This document shows, one piece after another, positions 44,399-54,249 of a stretch of 64,000 nucleotides of DNA. The notes beneath the pieces are model-generated. The model was not told the DNA's origin. It saw only the letters and a list, made by a program, of their open reading frames with translations, and searched no databases. The stretch's first letter is position 1, and each line of letters begins with the position of its first letter. The stretch spans positions 124,001 to 188,000 of the forward strand of contig OX620685.1 of the NCBI GenBank assembly GCA_951635545.1, written 5' to 3'. Source of the stretch: CAG-873 sp910578365. Lineage in GTDB: Bacteria; Bacteroidota; Bacteroidia; Bacteroidales; Muribaculaceae. The translations under genes and the position numbers were made by a program.

Positions 44399-45190
44399 AT
44401 GGCGAGTACAAAATTCTATTTGGATTGCCGTCGCGCAAAACCGGGTCAGCCATCGGTACTTAAAATCGCGATAGGACACGGCAACAAAACAAGCTACGTT
44501 TCTCTTGATGCGAAGCTCTTACCTAACCAATGGGATTCCATTAAGGAGAAGGTAAAAGAACACCCCGACAAGCAGATATTAAATGCGTACATCTACGAGA
44601 TAAAACAAAATGTAGATGCGCAGATTATCTTCCTCACTCGTGAGCAGAAGATAAAATCAATGTCTGCGACAGAAATCCGAGATTACATTTTGGAGGAACT
44701 TGACCCAGAACGCAAGAAAGCGAAGGAGGACAAGACAACTTTCCTCTATCGCTTCACAAAGTATGCAGAGCGAATGAAGCCCGGTAGCAAGCGAACATTC
44801 GACCATACCCTTAACCGCTTAACTGCATTTAAGGGTGAAGCCTACCTCCAAAAATTAAAATTTGAGGATATGACTGTGGACTGGTTGAGAGAATTTGACG
44901 AGTTTATGGCAAAAACGGCTCCATCGAAAAATAGTCGTAATATTCATTTCCGCAATATTCGCACGGTCTTCAACGATGTAAATTCGCGTCTAATAAGAAA
45001 ATTTCAAAATCAAAAGGCTATGCTTAAACATTGGTATGTCTACATAATAATTGCAGTTGTAGCGGAGCTTCTGCTGTTGGTTTGCGACAAATACAAAATC
45101 ATAAAGTCGAAGCCTCTACGATATTTTATCGTAATATTCGTTTCCGCTTTTATCTGCTTTGGGGCTTTCGACCTCATTGTCGGGGAATAG
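44399..45190 (+). pseudogene. Truncated tyrosine integrase of a second element
   Basis: From the ATG at 44399 the first about 200 residues match the arm-binding and SAM-like domains of Bacteroidales integrases (TSYVSLDAKLLPNQWD, KPGSKRTFDHTLNRLTAF, KNSRNIHFRNIRTVFNDV). The homology stops near position 44990, before any catalytic residue. The remaining about 60 codons give hydrophobic residues and partly lie antisense to the next gene, so they are probably chance read-through. An intact enzyme would need about 200 more residues. It sits 215 bp from the tRNA-derived repeat, consistent with a second island at the same site. Confidence 0.75.
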
Positions 45191-45775
45191 CGCATCGAAC
45201 TCCAAATCCACTTCCTCAAATTCGACATCTTCAATATCGATAGTTTCCTTTCGGTACTTCTCAATCATAGCAGATATTTTCTCGGCTATGTTGGGAATAG
45301 GCTCGATGCCGAGGACACGAGGATCATCGGTAGCCATGAAAGGCTGAACGAGAATTTGGTCGAGCGGTATCGCCTGTTCATCTTCGAGGTCGACGCGGTT
45401 GAGCTTGCCGTAGGCAGTAGCGGCGCGCTCCATCGTCTTGCTATCCTTGCGCTTCTCGGCCATCTTGTATGTGGCGATAAGCATTTCATTGGTGCGCCAA
45501 CGGTGGAAGTCGCGAGAAGCGGAGCCGAGCATCGGCAGCAGCGACTTCACCACGGCAAGGTCTGAATATGCCGTTGTGCGGTGTATTCCGTGGCGTTGGC
45601 ACACTTCGGCGACAAACTCGCGGTCGGTGCCGTCGGGGTTGGTGATGAACCAGTTATACATTTCGCGCACACGAAGCACCTTATCCACAAGAGCTTGTGG
45701 ATAGCGTTCGCGTAGTTCGACCTCTTTTGTAAAGAGTTCGGCGCGGCAAACTTCGATAGCGTTGGGATAAGCCAT
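45116..45775 (-). CDS. Phage protein, possible terminase small subunit
   Basis: 219 residues with an N-terminal HTH-like region (EFVAEVCQRHGIHRTTAYSDLAVVKSLL), a basic helical middle (RDFHRWRTNEMLIATYKMAEKRKDSKTMERAATAYGKLNRVDLED) and an acidic C-terminus. This is the layout of terminase small subunits and related DNA-packaging starters. No family is certain. It is the last of four close-packed minus-strand phage-like genes. The last about 25 residues may come from a junction with the truncated integrase region. Confidence 0.6.
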   Translation of the reverse strand: MAYPNAIEVCRAELFTKEVELRERYPQALVDKVLRVREMYNWFITNPDGTDREFVAEVCQRHGIHRTTAYSDLAVVKSLLPMLGSASRDFHRWRTNEMLIATYKMAEKRKDSKTMERAATAYGKLNRVDLEDEQAIPLDQILVQPFMATDDPRVLGIEPIPNIAEKISAMIEKYRKETIDIEDVEFEEVDLEFDALFPDNEVESPKADKSGNEYYDKIS

Positions 45776-45811
45776 AACTATGTATGAGGTCAGGGTTACG
45801 AGTTATGATGC

Positions 45812-46087
45812 TTATTCGTCGTCCTCCATATCAAGGAGGTTTCGGTGGGCGTTCTCGATAGCGAGCGGCGAGCCTACCTGTGCAAGCATCATTTCCTGGG
45901 AATGTAGCTTGACTTTTGAGGCGGCTTTGCCGCGTCGGTAGGCTTTCGACACCTCGCTACTTCGGTCGGCGATGTCTTCGCGAAGCACATCAGCCGGAAT
46001 ATCGAGTATTACGGCCATGTCCGAAATCTTCAAGTAGATTGAGGCTAATTTCTCAATCTGCTGCAATTCGTTCTCTGAATAGGTCAT
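45812..46087 (-). CDS. Small phage HTH protein
   Basis: 91 residues, helical and charged, with a possible helix-turn-helix (ISDMAVILDIPADVLREDIADRSSEVSKAYRRGKA). It resembles short terminase-associated or regulatory phage proteins but I cannot name a family. It overlaps the PLD-like gene by 36 bp and lies 36 bp before the terminase-like gene, which supports translation as part of that run. Confidence 0.6.
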   Translation of the reverse strand: MTYSENELQQIEKLASIYLKISDMAVILDIPADVLREDIADRSSEVSKAYRRGKAASKVKLHSQEMMLAQVGSPLAIENAHRNLLDMEDDE

Positions 46088-46574
46088 GGAGGGGTACGGA
46101 ATGATTGGTTATTAAATCGTTGACCTGCTCGTGGAGCCGGTCGAAGATTGCTTTGTCGGTGGAGATAAACGCAGATTCGTGGCGGTTGCCATGGGTCAAA
46201 TTCTGTGAGGTAATGACCGAAACAGTATCTCCGGCTTCGGATTTCACCAACAAAATCTTACTGTGATTGTCAGCAAGATAGGTGCGCTCAATAACTTGGG
46301 TGATGAACGCCCAAAGTTTGAGGGTCTTGTTGGTAGCCTTGTGGTCGAGCACAAGGTTAATCCGGCTCACACGCTTATCCTTTGTAATGAAGAATAAGCG
46401 TCGCAAAAATTCCTCCGAGATTGAAAACGAAGTTTGCCAAATCTCGGCAATACCGACCTGTTCGAGAATCCATTCGAGAATGTCGGCCACTTGCACCGCA
46501 TTGCTCAAATAAGCCTGAAAAGGATTATCGGCAAGCGGACGGAGAATTTCGGAGATTGAAGCGGAGCGTTTCAT
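46053..46574 (-). CDS. Phage-associated PLD-like protein
   Basis: 173 residues. The second half has a phospholipase D-type pattern: HSKILLVKSEAGDTVSVITSQNLTHGNRHESAFIST, with the H-x-K pair and the N-L-T/N-R-H-E strand, although the canonical Asp four residues after the Lys is replaced. Known members include nucleases and phage proteins that act on DNA or lipid. Here it is one domain only, so it would have to dimerise. It lies 19 bp after the upstream gene. Confidence 0.55.
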   Translation of the reverse strand: MKRSASISEILRPLADNPFQAYLSNAVQVADILEWILEQVGIAEIWQTSFSISEEFLRRLFFITKDKRVSRINLVLDHKATNKTLKLWAFITQVIERTYLADNHSKILLVKSEAGDTVSVITSQNLTHGNRHESAFISTDKAIFDRLHEQVNDLITNHSVPLHDLFRERIAAD

Positions 46575-46593
46575 TTCTTTCTACGAAAGCGTT

Positions 46594-47259
46594 TCACGAT
46601 GGCTTCTTGGATTTGCTTCCGGCGGCGGAGCGTTTCTTGGCAGAGCCAAGTGGCAAAGCCGATGAGGCTTTTGCCGATCGCGAGTGAACGGAATCTTTGC
46701 TTTGCAAAGCGACTTCGTCGATGACGGGTCCGGGTGCTACATAGTGGTCGTAAGCCTCCCAGTTGGAGTGCAATTTCTTGTCGAGCGATATAAGTTCTTT
46801 GAGGAACGGATAACGCTCGCTGTCCGGGCAGGTCGCGTTGTCGAGCGAAAGCGAGCGGAGGCGCAGATGAAGCTCGCGCATACGTTGAAGGAGCGAAAGG
46901 TTCTCAACGAATTTCGCCTTGATTTCATCAGGGAGCAGGTCGTGGTCGGAGCGTTTGCCCTTTTGTGGCTGCTCGTCGGCGGTGGCGGCGAGCGAAATAT
47001 GCTCTGCCACGATTTGCTCCACCTCTTTCTCCATTTGCTGCACCTGCTCGTGGGTCAGGGCTTGGAGGCGGAAGTTGAGATACTTTTGCAGTTGGTACTC
47101 CACGAAGTCGTGGCGGCGGTCAATCTGCGAGATGATGTTTTTATACATAATCTGGTTGCCCGATAACTTCAAAAGATATAGAGCGCCGACTGCATAGTCG
47201 CGCTCGTCTTCAGGCGTTTCAAGCCATTGCTTTATCTGTTCAGTGAATTTGTGGTCCAT
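46594..47259 (-). CDS. Phage-associated helical protein of unknown function
   Basis: 221 residues, almost wholly helical. The N-terminal domain (FTEQIKQWLETPEDERDYAVGALYLLKLSGNQIMYKNII) and a long coiled-coil centre precede a basic low-complexity tail rich in Ser, Lys and Ala (KKRSAAGSKSKKPS) that could bind DNA. I recognise no family. It heads the four-gene phage-like run 45116-47259; the ISAs1 element is inserted 36 bp upstream of its start and may affect its transcription. Confidence 0.6.
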   Translation of the reverse strand: MDHKFTEQIKQWLETPEDERDYAVGALYLLKLSGNQIMYKNIISQIDRRHDFVEYQLQKYLNFRLQALTHEQVQQMEKEVEQIVAEHISLAATADEQPQKGKRSDHDLLPDEIKAKFVENLSLLQRMRELHLRLRSLSLDNATCPDSERYPFLKELISLDKKLHSNWEAYDHYVAPGPVIDEVALQSKDSVHSRSAKASSALPLGSAKKRSAAGSKSKKPS

Positions 47260-47295
47260 AATGCGTTAGCGTTTGGTTGCCACAAAATTACTTCC

Positions 47296-48524
47296 CAGGG
47301 CTGACGCATGAGATTTAACTATCCTTAAAGACTTTGTACAGATATTCAGTGCTCCACATACATTTTTTGCGTCTTCGTTTAAGGCTGAGTTTATCGTTCT
47401 GCTTTTTAAGCATTTCCAATGCATACTTGCGCATCGCTGAAAAATTGACAGCGCCATTCTTGGCGCGTACGCGGCACATATCTTCCCGAAACGTCACGTC
47501 GAGATGCCAGTGCAGTTTGTTCTCGATACCCCAGTGCGCACGAATACGCATCGCATAGTAAGAAGCCTCATCTTTCTCCACGCTGCTGAGATAGTAGATT
47601 GTTTCACGCGAGCGGGCACCGTTCTCAGTACGCTCACGCTCCATCTTTATGATACGTTTAAGACCGGGCCACTTCTCGTACATTCCCTCCTGTTCCAAAA
47701 GTGTCGTATCCATAATTGAACAGGTTCTCTTCTCAACTCTTCCGTGCCCCTTTTCCTCGGTTGTGTATACCGATATTGGAGTAGTGCTACTAAAGATACT
47801 TTCCGTCAAGCCCTTGAGTATCGGCTGATTGTCTTTAAGCGCCATCAGATAGTCACCGCCCTGGAGTATGATCTGTTCTGCGATATTACGGTGGGTCCCC
47901 ATTGCGTCGATTGAAACCAAAGCCCCTGTAAGCCATAAAGAGGACAATACTGACGGAAGAACCGTAAGTTCGTTGGTCTTGTCATCCACCGGCTTTTCGG
48001 CAACGCAGATTTCTGTTTCAGATACCCACGCATTGAGGATATATAGTCCGTGGCATCCGGGACTCCTTGGATTTTCACCCCGAAGTTTCTTGCCGTCAAT
48101 GATGACCTGATTGCCGCACAGGGATTCGATTATGTGGCCTCGGCAGCAATCGAGACTTGCTCGGAGCTGAGCGGGATTGACAGACTCTACAACACGAAGT
48201 ATCGTGTCACCGCATGGAACACCGTTGCAGAGTTTCAGCAATCCGGCTGCCTTGAATTCTTCCTCTCGGTCTGTAACCATATCCGATATGTCGTCACAGT
48301 CCTCACAATCACACAACACGCCGATGAGTGCCATTCGGAGCACATCCTCGAGCTCATGTTTAACCTTGCCCAAGTCGCGCGGGTCTTTTACTTTGCTGAA
48401 AATTTCTATTTGCATACCTCTAATATATCTATTTTCAGCAATATATGCAATATCTGAAAGTTTATTTCACATAATCAGGTGAATTTTTGACTGAATTTGA
48501 GTTAAATCTCATGCGCCAGCCCTG
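47296..48524 (-). mobile_element. ISAs1-family insertion sequence (1229 bp)
   Basis: Terminal inverted repeats begin CAGGGCTG and continue CGCATGAGATTTAAC with one mismatch over about 24 bp. A 9-bp target duplication ATTACTTCC flanks it (47287-47295 and 48525-48533). It contains one transposase gene. Confidence 0.93.
47315..48415 (-). CDS. ISAs1-family transposase
   Basis: 366 residues. The N-terminal DDE-associated domain (KDPRDLGKVKHELEDVLRMALIGVLCDCEDCDDI) is diagnostic for the ISAs1 family. The DDE core includes VIIDGKKLRG, LVSIDAMGTHRNIAEQI and the C-terminal RAHWGIENKLHWHLDVTFREDMCRVR. It fills most of the element and ends 19 bp from the end. It looks intact. Confidence 0.95.
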   Translation of the reverse strand: MQIEIFSKVKDPRDLGKVKHELEDVLRMALIGVLCDCEDCDDISDMVTDREEEFKAAGLLKLCNGVPCGDTILRVVESVNPAQLRASLDCCRGHIIESLCGNQVIIDGKKLRGENPRSPGCHGLYILNAWVSETEICVAEKPVDDKTNELTVLPSVLSSLWLTGALVSIDAMGTHRNIAEQIILQGGDYLMALKDNQPILKGLTESIFSSTTPISVYTTEEKGHGRVEKRTCSIMDTTLLEQEGMYEKWPGLKRIIKMERERTENGARSRETIYYLSSVEKDEASYYAMRIRAHWGIENKLHWHLDVTFREDMCRVRAKNGAVNFSAMRKYALEMLKKQNDKLSLKRRRKKCMWSTEYLYKVFKDS

Positions 48525-48533
48525 ATTACTTCC

Positions 48534-48836
48534 TCAATCATAGCGGATAAAAGACGGAAAATGTGTATCTTTCCTCTAAAACGTATTTGGCATCTTTCCG
48601 TCAAAATAGATTAAAACGAGAGCATAATGGCCATGTTTCAGAACATATAGGCGTGATTATGCATCCCATGTCAGTGTTGCCACGGGTTTAGATATAAGAT
48701 TATTACTTTCCTCTACAAGCTTGGTTAGCTTATGCCGGTGTCCAACTCCTTCCCGATGCGTTTGCAAATTTGCGAACCGGGCTGCCATGCACCACAAAGA
48801 TAATTACATTGCATCGGAAGGTATGTCGAATGGCCG
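48534..48836. other. Noncoding flank of the IS110 element
   Basis: About 300 bp between the ISAs1 target duplication and the IS110 transposase stop hold no gene. In IS110/IS1111 elements such a flank can encode the bridge (seeker) RNA. I see short inverted segments (for example GGTGTCC near 48737) but cannot define the RNA or the element's edge. Confidence 0.35.
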
Positions 48837-50036
48837 TCAGGCCATTTTCGATTCCAGTGATTTTAGTTGTTCCTCCATCTTTCTGTTCTCCTCAAGTCTC
48901 TTGAGGTAGATGTCTATAAAGTCCTGCTCTTTGGAGAGCATGTGCCAGATGGCAACAAGTATCTTGCGGGCGATGGCTACCTGTATTTTCATCTTGCTTT
49001 TTTTCTTGACTGTGGTCTGGATGTAGCTGAAATAGGAGAAGAAACAGTTTCGGGTTCTTGATGCTCCCCATGCGATTTCAATCAGTATCTGTCTTAGATA
49101 TCTGTTTCCGTGTGTCACTTTTCTGCTTTTGTATCGTCCGTTGCTGACATCGTTTCGCGGTTTGAGCCCGCACCATCCTACAAGACATGCCGCCGTAGCG
49201 AACATCTTCATGTCAACCCCTGTCTCCGCAATTATTGCCGTGGCTGCGCGTTCCTTGACTCCGGGTATGGTCTGAAGACGTCGGAACTGTTCGGGAAAAT
49301 GCTGTTCGCACAAGGCCGTCAGTTCTTTCTGGCATTCTTCAATCTGCCGCTCTATCATGTCGATGACTTCCTTGATCTGGCGGAATATCGTGATATCTAT
49401 CTCGGAGAATGTCCCTGTGACGGCCGCTTTGATTGTGTCACGGCCATGCTTGTTGATCGTCCTTCCGTGTACCATTTTCACCAGCTCGTCCGGACGGGCG
49501 GTACCTCCGATGATTGCCCCCAGCACCTTCTGATAGCTCCTGGACTTTATTGTGTTGACGTAGTTGCTCAGACGGAATCCGCATCTCTGCATCGCAGCAT
49601 CAAGTTTGTTGCAATTGTATGTCATATCCTCGTTGAGATCCATGATGCGACGGTTGAACTTGCGTATGTCCTGAACAATCGGTTCTGGCACGAAGCTCCC
49701 TTTGATAAGATTCTTTAGCAGGCACTCCGCTATCCACTGCGCATCCTTGACATCGCTCTTGCGACCCGGCAGCTGCTTGATGAAATATGGGTTCACAAGC
49801 TTCAGTTTCATTGACTCACAGAGCTCATTCCACACCGGTACCCAATAGACTGCGGTGCTCTCCATCGCTGCCTCGGTTACACCTCGTTCGACCATGTCAT
49901 TACACATCTGTCGCAGGTCAGGCGTCAGCACTCCGTACTTATTCTCGAAAATAATGGTCTCGTCATGCCTCATAATACAAAGATAAATACTATCTTTGTG
50001 GATATCAAGGCCGGCGACTGTTCGGTTTCTGTCCAT
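48837..50036 (-). CDS. IS110-family transposase (DEDD recombinase)
   Basis: About 399 residues from the ATG at 50036 (MDRNRTVAGLDIHKD). The N-terminal RuvC-like DEDD domain has VAGLDIHKDSI, AAMESTAVYWV and the KSDVKDAQWIAE acidic motif. The C-terminal Transposase_20 domain has LQTIPGVKERAATAIIAETG and WCGLKPRNDVS with the candidate catalytic Ser. The enzyme works with an element-encoded guide RNA. Length fits the family; the upstream ATG at 50111 would add an implausible extension. Confidence 0.93.
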   Translation of the reverse strand: MDRNRTVAGLDIHKDSIYLCIMRHDETIIFENKYGVLTPDLRQMCNDMVERGVTEAAMESTAVYWVPVWNELCESMKLKLVNPYFIKQLPGRKSDVKDAQWIAECLLKNLIKGSFVPEPIVQDIRKFNRRIMDLNEDMTYNCNKLDAAMQRCGFRLSNYVNTIKSRSYQKVLGAIIGGTARPDELVKMVHGRTINKHGRDTIKAAVTGTFSEIDITIFRQIKEVIDMIERQIEECQKELTALCEQHFPEQFRRLQTIPGVKERAATAIIAETGVDMKMFATAACLVGWCGLKPRNDVSNGRYKSRKVTHGNRYLRQILIEIAWGASRTRNCFFSYFSYIQTTVKKKSKMKIQVAIARKILVAIWHMLSKEQDFIDIYLKRLEENRKMEEQLKSLESKMA

Positions 50037-50915
50037 ATTTGATATTTTAGAAATTTTCCTCCAAATTAATAAAATTGTGACTAAGAGCACGCTGGAGGGG
50101 ACAGGAATCAACCCGTCGGCCTTGTTTTTTATTCTGCCGGTGTAAAAATCTCGCGATTTTTATGTAGATTTGCGGTATTATGTATAAATATTTTACCATA
50201 CTTATCACTCTGATATTTTCCGCTCTCACTTGTAGCGGTCAGTCCTTTATTGACAAATATCCCAAACTGACGAAGAAAAATCTGCCTGAATTTTTCGAGG
50301 ATTGGAAAGCGTACTCGGATTCAGTTGCAGGTACGGTAAACTGTCATTCGGGTATATGTAATGCGGTAAATGCCGAATTTGATTCGTGTTTCCACGTTAT
50401 CAGAGCATTGCAAGATTGCGCTTCTCACTATGTAAAGAGGTCGAAAAGGAAAGACTATGGAATAATTCCGCAATATATTCCCGTTGAATATTATCCTATT
50501 GAAATAGCCCCTACTGATACACTTTTTTTCTCGTGGAATTATGCGTCTTTGCATAATAACAATGATTCGGTAAAATTTGAGGTTGTTCATCCTAGGCTAA
50601 GCCGCTAACTGAGCCAACCGATGATTTATTTTCTGAATTATTTTGAGATGCGGAGATTTTCCGCAAGTCGAAATAATTGTTGAGGCGAGATAAGATTCAA
50701 ACATAAGCCGTTTGAACTGTGCTAACGAAAGATCCGGATAATCTTTCCTTATGACCTCCTTGCAGACATTGAGTGCAGTGAAGGAAAGATTGAAAGCGAA
50801 GTCAAGCCGGTCTTTGTCGCGTGTCTGTTGCGATTGGAGTCCTGTAAACTGTTTGGCATCGCGTATGCCGAACTCAATCTGAAAGCGGGTGCGGTAGAAA
50901 CCGATGATCTTTTCA

Positions 50916-52069
50916 ACGCGAGTTCGGGATAAGAACTTTATGATTTTCAACCAAGCAAAAGACAACATAGAGTATTGGGCGGCCTTTCAAGGTCGCCTGA
51001 TTTATTTGTACAGTTTGGTGTTGTTAATCCCAGAGGACAAGCTGCCCGTTTGACTCGGGTACCTCAAAGTCGAAGTTCACTTCCGGCTTTGTGGCGAAGA
51101 AACAATACGCCCCCATTGCCGCAAGCAGGTTCATGAGGAAGTTGTGTACACTACGATGGCGGGAGTGGACGAGCTGCGCCACATTCTTCAGCATGTCGTT
51201 TATGGATTCGATGATGCTCCTTTTACGAAGCATCATCCTGTCATAGAACGGCATGAGACGCTGTTTCATGTTCGAGCGAAGACCTGTCACAATATGTATG
51301 CCATCATCCCAAAGATGCCCGAAAAGAGACTGCGATATATATCCCTTGTCAGCGTATAGTTTTCCAAATACCCTGTCAGTCAGTGTGTCGATGACTGCCT
51401 CATTGCGGTCGTCCACATTGGCACGTGTCAATACGAAGTTGATCAGTTCCCCTTTTTCGTTACATAGCAGATGCAGCTTGAAGCCTACATACCATCCCAT
51501 CGTACTCTTACCCTTGGCCGCGATATCCTTGAAGACTTTCATGTTGAACTGGCGCTTGTTATGAATGACCGGAATGCAGGTGCTGTCCACAAAACTTATT
51601 CCCGTGCACTCTCCGAAACATGCAAGTCGCAGGAACATGGTCATAGCCACAAAACATCGGGGCATGACCTCCACGAAGCGGTTGTAGGAGAATGTCTGCG
51701 GAAACAGATGCTTCCAGTGAATGCGCACACATCCCAGATAATAGTGCTTGAAGTTTCGGTACGAATTGAAGTGGAAACAGATCAGAATCGTGATGACCTC
51801 GGCATCCGACATCATGCGCTTTCTTTTCCGTTTTGGAGTGTCAGTTGTGGACGGAAGTGCATTTTTTGCCATCTCACCCTCAAATTCTTTGCAGAAATCA
51901 TCTGCAATACAAAAAATTTCAGTAACTTTACTTTCGGTAATCATGATACAGTATTTATTGTTTAGTACCTCTAAATTACTAAATATCAGTAATATTACCA
52001 AGAGAATCGGCAACTTTTTTAAGCTGCCGATTCAACTTTTTTATGGTGTTCCTTATCCCGAACTCGCGT
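50916..52069 (-). mobile_element. IS982-family element, copy 1 (1154 bp)
   Basis: Perfect 18-bp terminal repeats ACGCGAGTTCGGGATAAG. The flanking duplication TTTTCA (50910-50915, 52070-52075) lies inside an IS4-type transposase gene. Sub-terminal hairpins (GAATCGGCA/TGCCGATTC) lie near one end. Confidence 0.95.
51024..51944 (-). CDS. IS982 transposase, copy 1
   Basis: 306 residues from the ATG at 51944 (MITESKVTEIFCIADDF). DDE residues lie in ISFVDSTCIPV, LYADKGYIS and SIIESINDMLKN. A longer in-frame start at 52013 begins within the element's end region and is less likely. The product is identical in translation to copy 2 and differs at several sites from copies 3 and 4, suggesting two sublineages. 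It looks intact. Confidence 0.95.
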   Translation of the reverse strand: MITESKVTEIFCIADDFCKEFEGEMAKNALPSTTDTPKRKRKRMMSDAEVITILICFHFNSYRNFKHYYLGCVRIHWKHLFPQTFSYNRFVEVMPRCFVAMTMFLRLACFGECTGISFVDSTCIPVIHNKRQFNMKVFKDIAAKGKSTMGWYVGFKLHLLCNEKGELINFVLTRANVDDRNEAVIDTLTDRVFGKLYADKGYISQSLFGHLWDDGIHIVTGLRSNMKQRLMPFYDRMMLRKRSIIESINDMLKNVAQLVHSRHRSVHNFLMNLLAAMGAYCFFATKPEVNFDFEVPESNGQLVLWD

Positions 52070-53365
52070 TTTTCAGGTCTCATGTCGGTGTCGGTAGAGA
52101 AGTAAAGAAGAGGGTCTGCGTTTTCAACCGGACAGACCACGATACGGATGTCGCGTTTCAATGCCCTCGAATGTACGACCGCCGTGTGACATCGGGTTTT
52201 GTTTCCTTTTGAATCCTCATATATGAATGAAGTGAACACGGACATGTCAAGGTTGGAGAAATCCACTTTCTCTCCATACTTTTTCTTTCTGCCGCGTCTT
52301 CGCGGGGCGGAGGAATCCGGTATGGCCAGATACCTCAGATATGAGTTGGCACGTAATCTACCGACAAATCGAAATCCCATGCCAATCACTTCATTCACAA
52401 ATTCATATTTGGAGAAAAAGGCATCGGCAACCATAATATCCGTCAGTGAGAGCAGTTCTGTCGCCTTTGACCTGACAAGTGCCACATACCAGTCAAGCAT
52501 TGACATGTGTCTCTCGGATTCAAGAGTCCTGAAGTCCGGGGACTGGACAGCACCGAGCATCACACATGTATGTTTACTCAGGCTTATGGCCCCGATCGCC
52601 ATTATCTCCAGACCGCGTTTGACACGTTGTGCCACCCCTGACCAGAAACGGCCTATGCCATACGTCAGGCTGCCTGACTTTGAAATGAACGACGGATCGA
52701 TTGCCACTGCCATGTCATCGGACGGTCCAAAACAATCCTGCGCCATACCTATGTTGACTTTCATCCAGTCTACGGATGTCTTGAAATTGGAGGCAAAGGT
52801 CTTGGCTGTACGACCGCCATAGCGCGACAGCCGGGTAAAATTGACTTTGCCCGGAATCAACGCTACAGTGCGTATTGTTAAAATCAGCCAGTTGAGGAAC
52901 CTTTTGCTCATCTTGGTTGTAGTATTTTCAAATACCGACTTACACCGAAAGGTGAAGTCTTTGAGAATCGCCAATACGTTCATATTGTCTAATGTTTTTA
53001 TAATGAACGCTTTGGCGATTCATTTGTATTTGACAATTCGATATATTAACTTAACTTTCAACTACTTCGGTAATTTTTACCGAATCATTGTAATAATATA
53101 TTAGTAAATGACACGATAACTCCGGCATTACGACCGAATGAACTATGTGGCGTCCTGAAAAATATTGACGGGTCAGAGGGTTTGAGATTATGAATGAATG
53201 TTAAACAGTCCGAAGACTGTGGAGACATGCAGGTATGAGCCTGAGATCCCCGAGGTTGGGGTAAAATCCTCCGGGGCTCGATGCCCCGGGGATTTTTGAG
53301 ACTTGCAGTGCAATCACCGTCAGTCCCGTCGGTTGGGGTATGCAAAAGTACTGAAAAATCTTGAC

Positions 53366-54247
53366 TCATGCAGATTTCAGGTAATATTTTTTCCAGAGCT
53401 TACGTCCGGGTACCGCTCCGCGATGCACTTCATCGGGAGTCAGCATGCCGAGACTGAGGTGCGGTCGGCGGGTATGGTAAGTGTTGATTACATCCTCCAG
53501 CACCTGCCGTATGTTGTCCTTCCTTACGTCCATATGCTTCAGAAACTCCTCTTTAAGTATGCCGTTTACCCTTTCGGCAATTCCGTTGTTACGTGGGTCG
53601 TGCCCTTCCGTCATGCTGATTCGGGCGTGGCGTCTACGAAGCATTTCCACGTAGGGTTTGGCACAATACTGAAGTCCCTTGTCCGAGTGGTGTATGGGAT
53701 GCTGACCTCTCCTGCATTGCCTGAAAGCCATCTTCAATGCCGTCATGGCGTTCTCATGCCGCATGTTATCGGCAATCTCCCATCCCACTATTTTCTTCGA
53801 ATAGGCATCCGTAATCAGAAACAGATAGTAAAATGTATTCTGATCAGGAAGCCATATATATGTTATGTCGCTTACCCACAACTGGTTTATGTCATCAGGC
53901 GCGAAGTCTTTCCGTAGATCCGGATAGACCTTCATTCCGTGATCGGAGAAGGTTGTCCTTGTCCTGCGGACTCGGGGACGTATCAGAAGATTATGCCTGT
54001 TCATGATATCGAACAGGCGGTCACGGCCTATGTCGAGACAGAACTCCTTACGTAACCTGTCCTTCATCTTTCTGACTCCGAGTGCCGGAAGATCCTCTCG
54101 TATCGAGCGAACGCATTCCAGGATGCGGTCTTCGTCAATGGCATCCTTGAACGACCTTTTGAAAAAGGCATACCACGCTTGTTTAGTCACCCCAAGCAAC
54201 CCGCATGCCTCGCTGACACTCAGGTCACGGGACATGCGCAAGCGCAT
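53366..54247 (-). CDS. IS3 transposase OrfB, copy B
   Basis: 293 residues, translation identical to the copy A OrfB, with the same DDE motifs (WVSDITYIW, HHSDKGLQY, NGIAERVNG). It is expected as an OrfAB fusion via the A7 run at 54265-54271. Intact. Confidence 0.95.
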   Translation of the reverse strand: MRLRMSRDLSVSEACGLLGVTKQAWYAFFKRSFKDAIDEDRILECVRSIREDLPALGVRKMKDRLRKEFCLDIGRDRLFDIMNRHNLLIRPRVRRTRTTFSDHGMKVYPDLRKDFAPDDINQLWVSDITYIWLPDQNTFYYLFLITDAYSKKIVGWEIADNMRHENAMTALKMAFRQCRRGQHPIHHSDKGLQYCAKPYVEMLRRRHARISMTEGHDPRNNGIAERVNGILKEEFLKHMDVRKDNIRQVLEDVINTYHTRRPHLSLGMLTPDEVHRGAVPGRKLWKKYYLKSA

Positions 54248-54249
54248 GG

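Larger units (their letters stand above)
50597..52983 (-). pseudogene. IS4-type DDE transposase split by IS982
   Basis: Starts at 52983 (MNVLAILKDFTF) and ends at 50597. Removing IS982 copy 1 and one TTTTCA copy joins DMRPEK to IIGFYRTRFQIEFGIRDAK and gives about 408 codons. The joined region has the Y-2-R-3-E-6-K signature of the IS4 superfamily. Earlier acidic residues lie in VAIDPSFIS and IMVADAFFS. The enzyme is inactive as it stands, since the split falls just before the YREK motif. Confidence 0.9.
50559..53091 (-). mobile_element. IS4-superfamily element interrupted by IS982 copy 1
   Basis: The inverted repeats ACAATGATTCGGTAAAA are perfect over 17 bp at 50559-50575 and, inverted, at 53075-53091. 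The target duplication is AATA (50555-50558, 53092-53095). Without the nested IS982 and its 6-bp duplication the element is 1373 bp. Confidence 0.88.

Noticed and set aside
45018..45190. A separate small two-helix membrane protein (MLKHWYVYIII...)
   Set aside because: Its second half is antisense to polar codons of the 45116-45775 gene, which by itself yields hydrophobic residues. I treat it as read-through after the truncated integrase.
51471..51965. Repeated 164-codon frames antisense to the IS982 transposases
   Set aside because: They recur in every IS982 copy only because the transposase does, and carry no domain signal.
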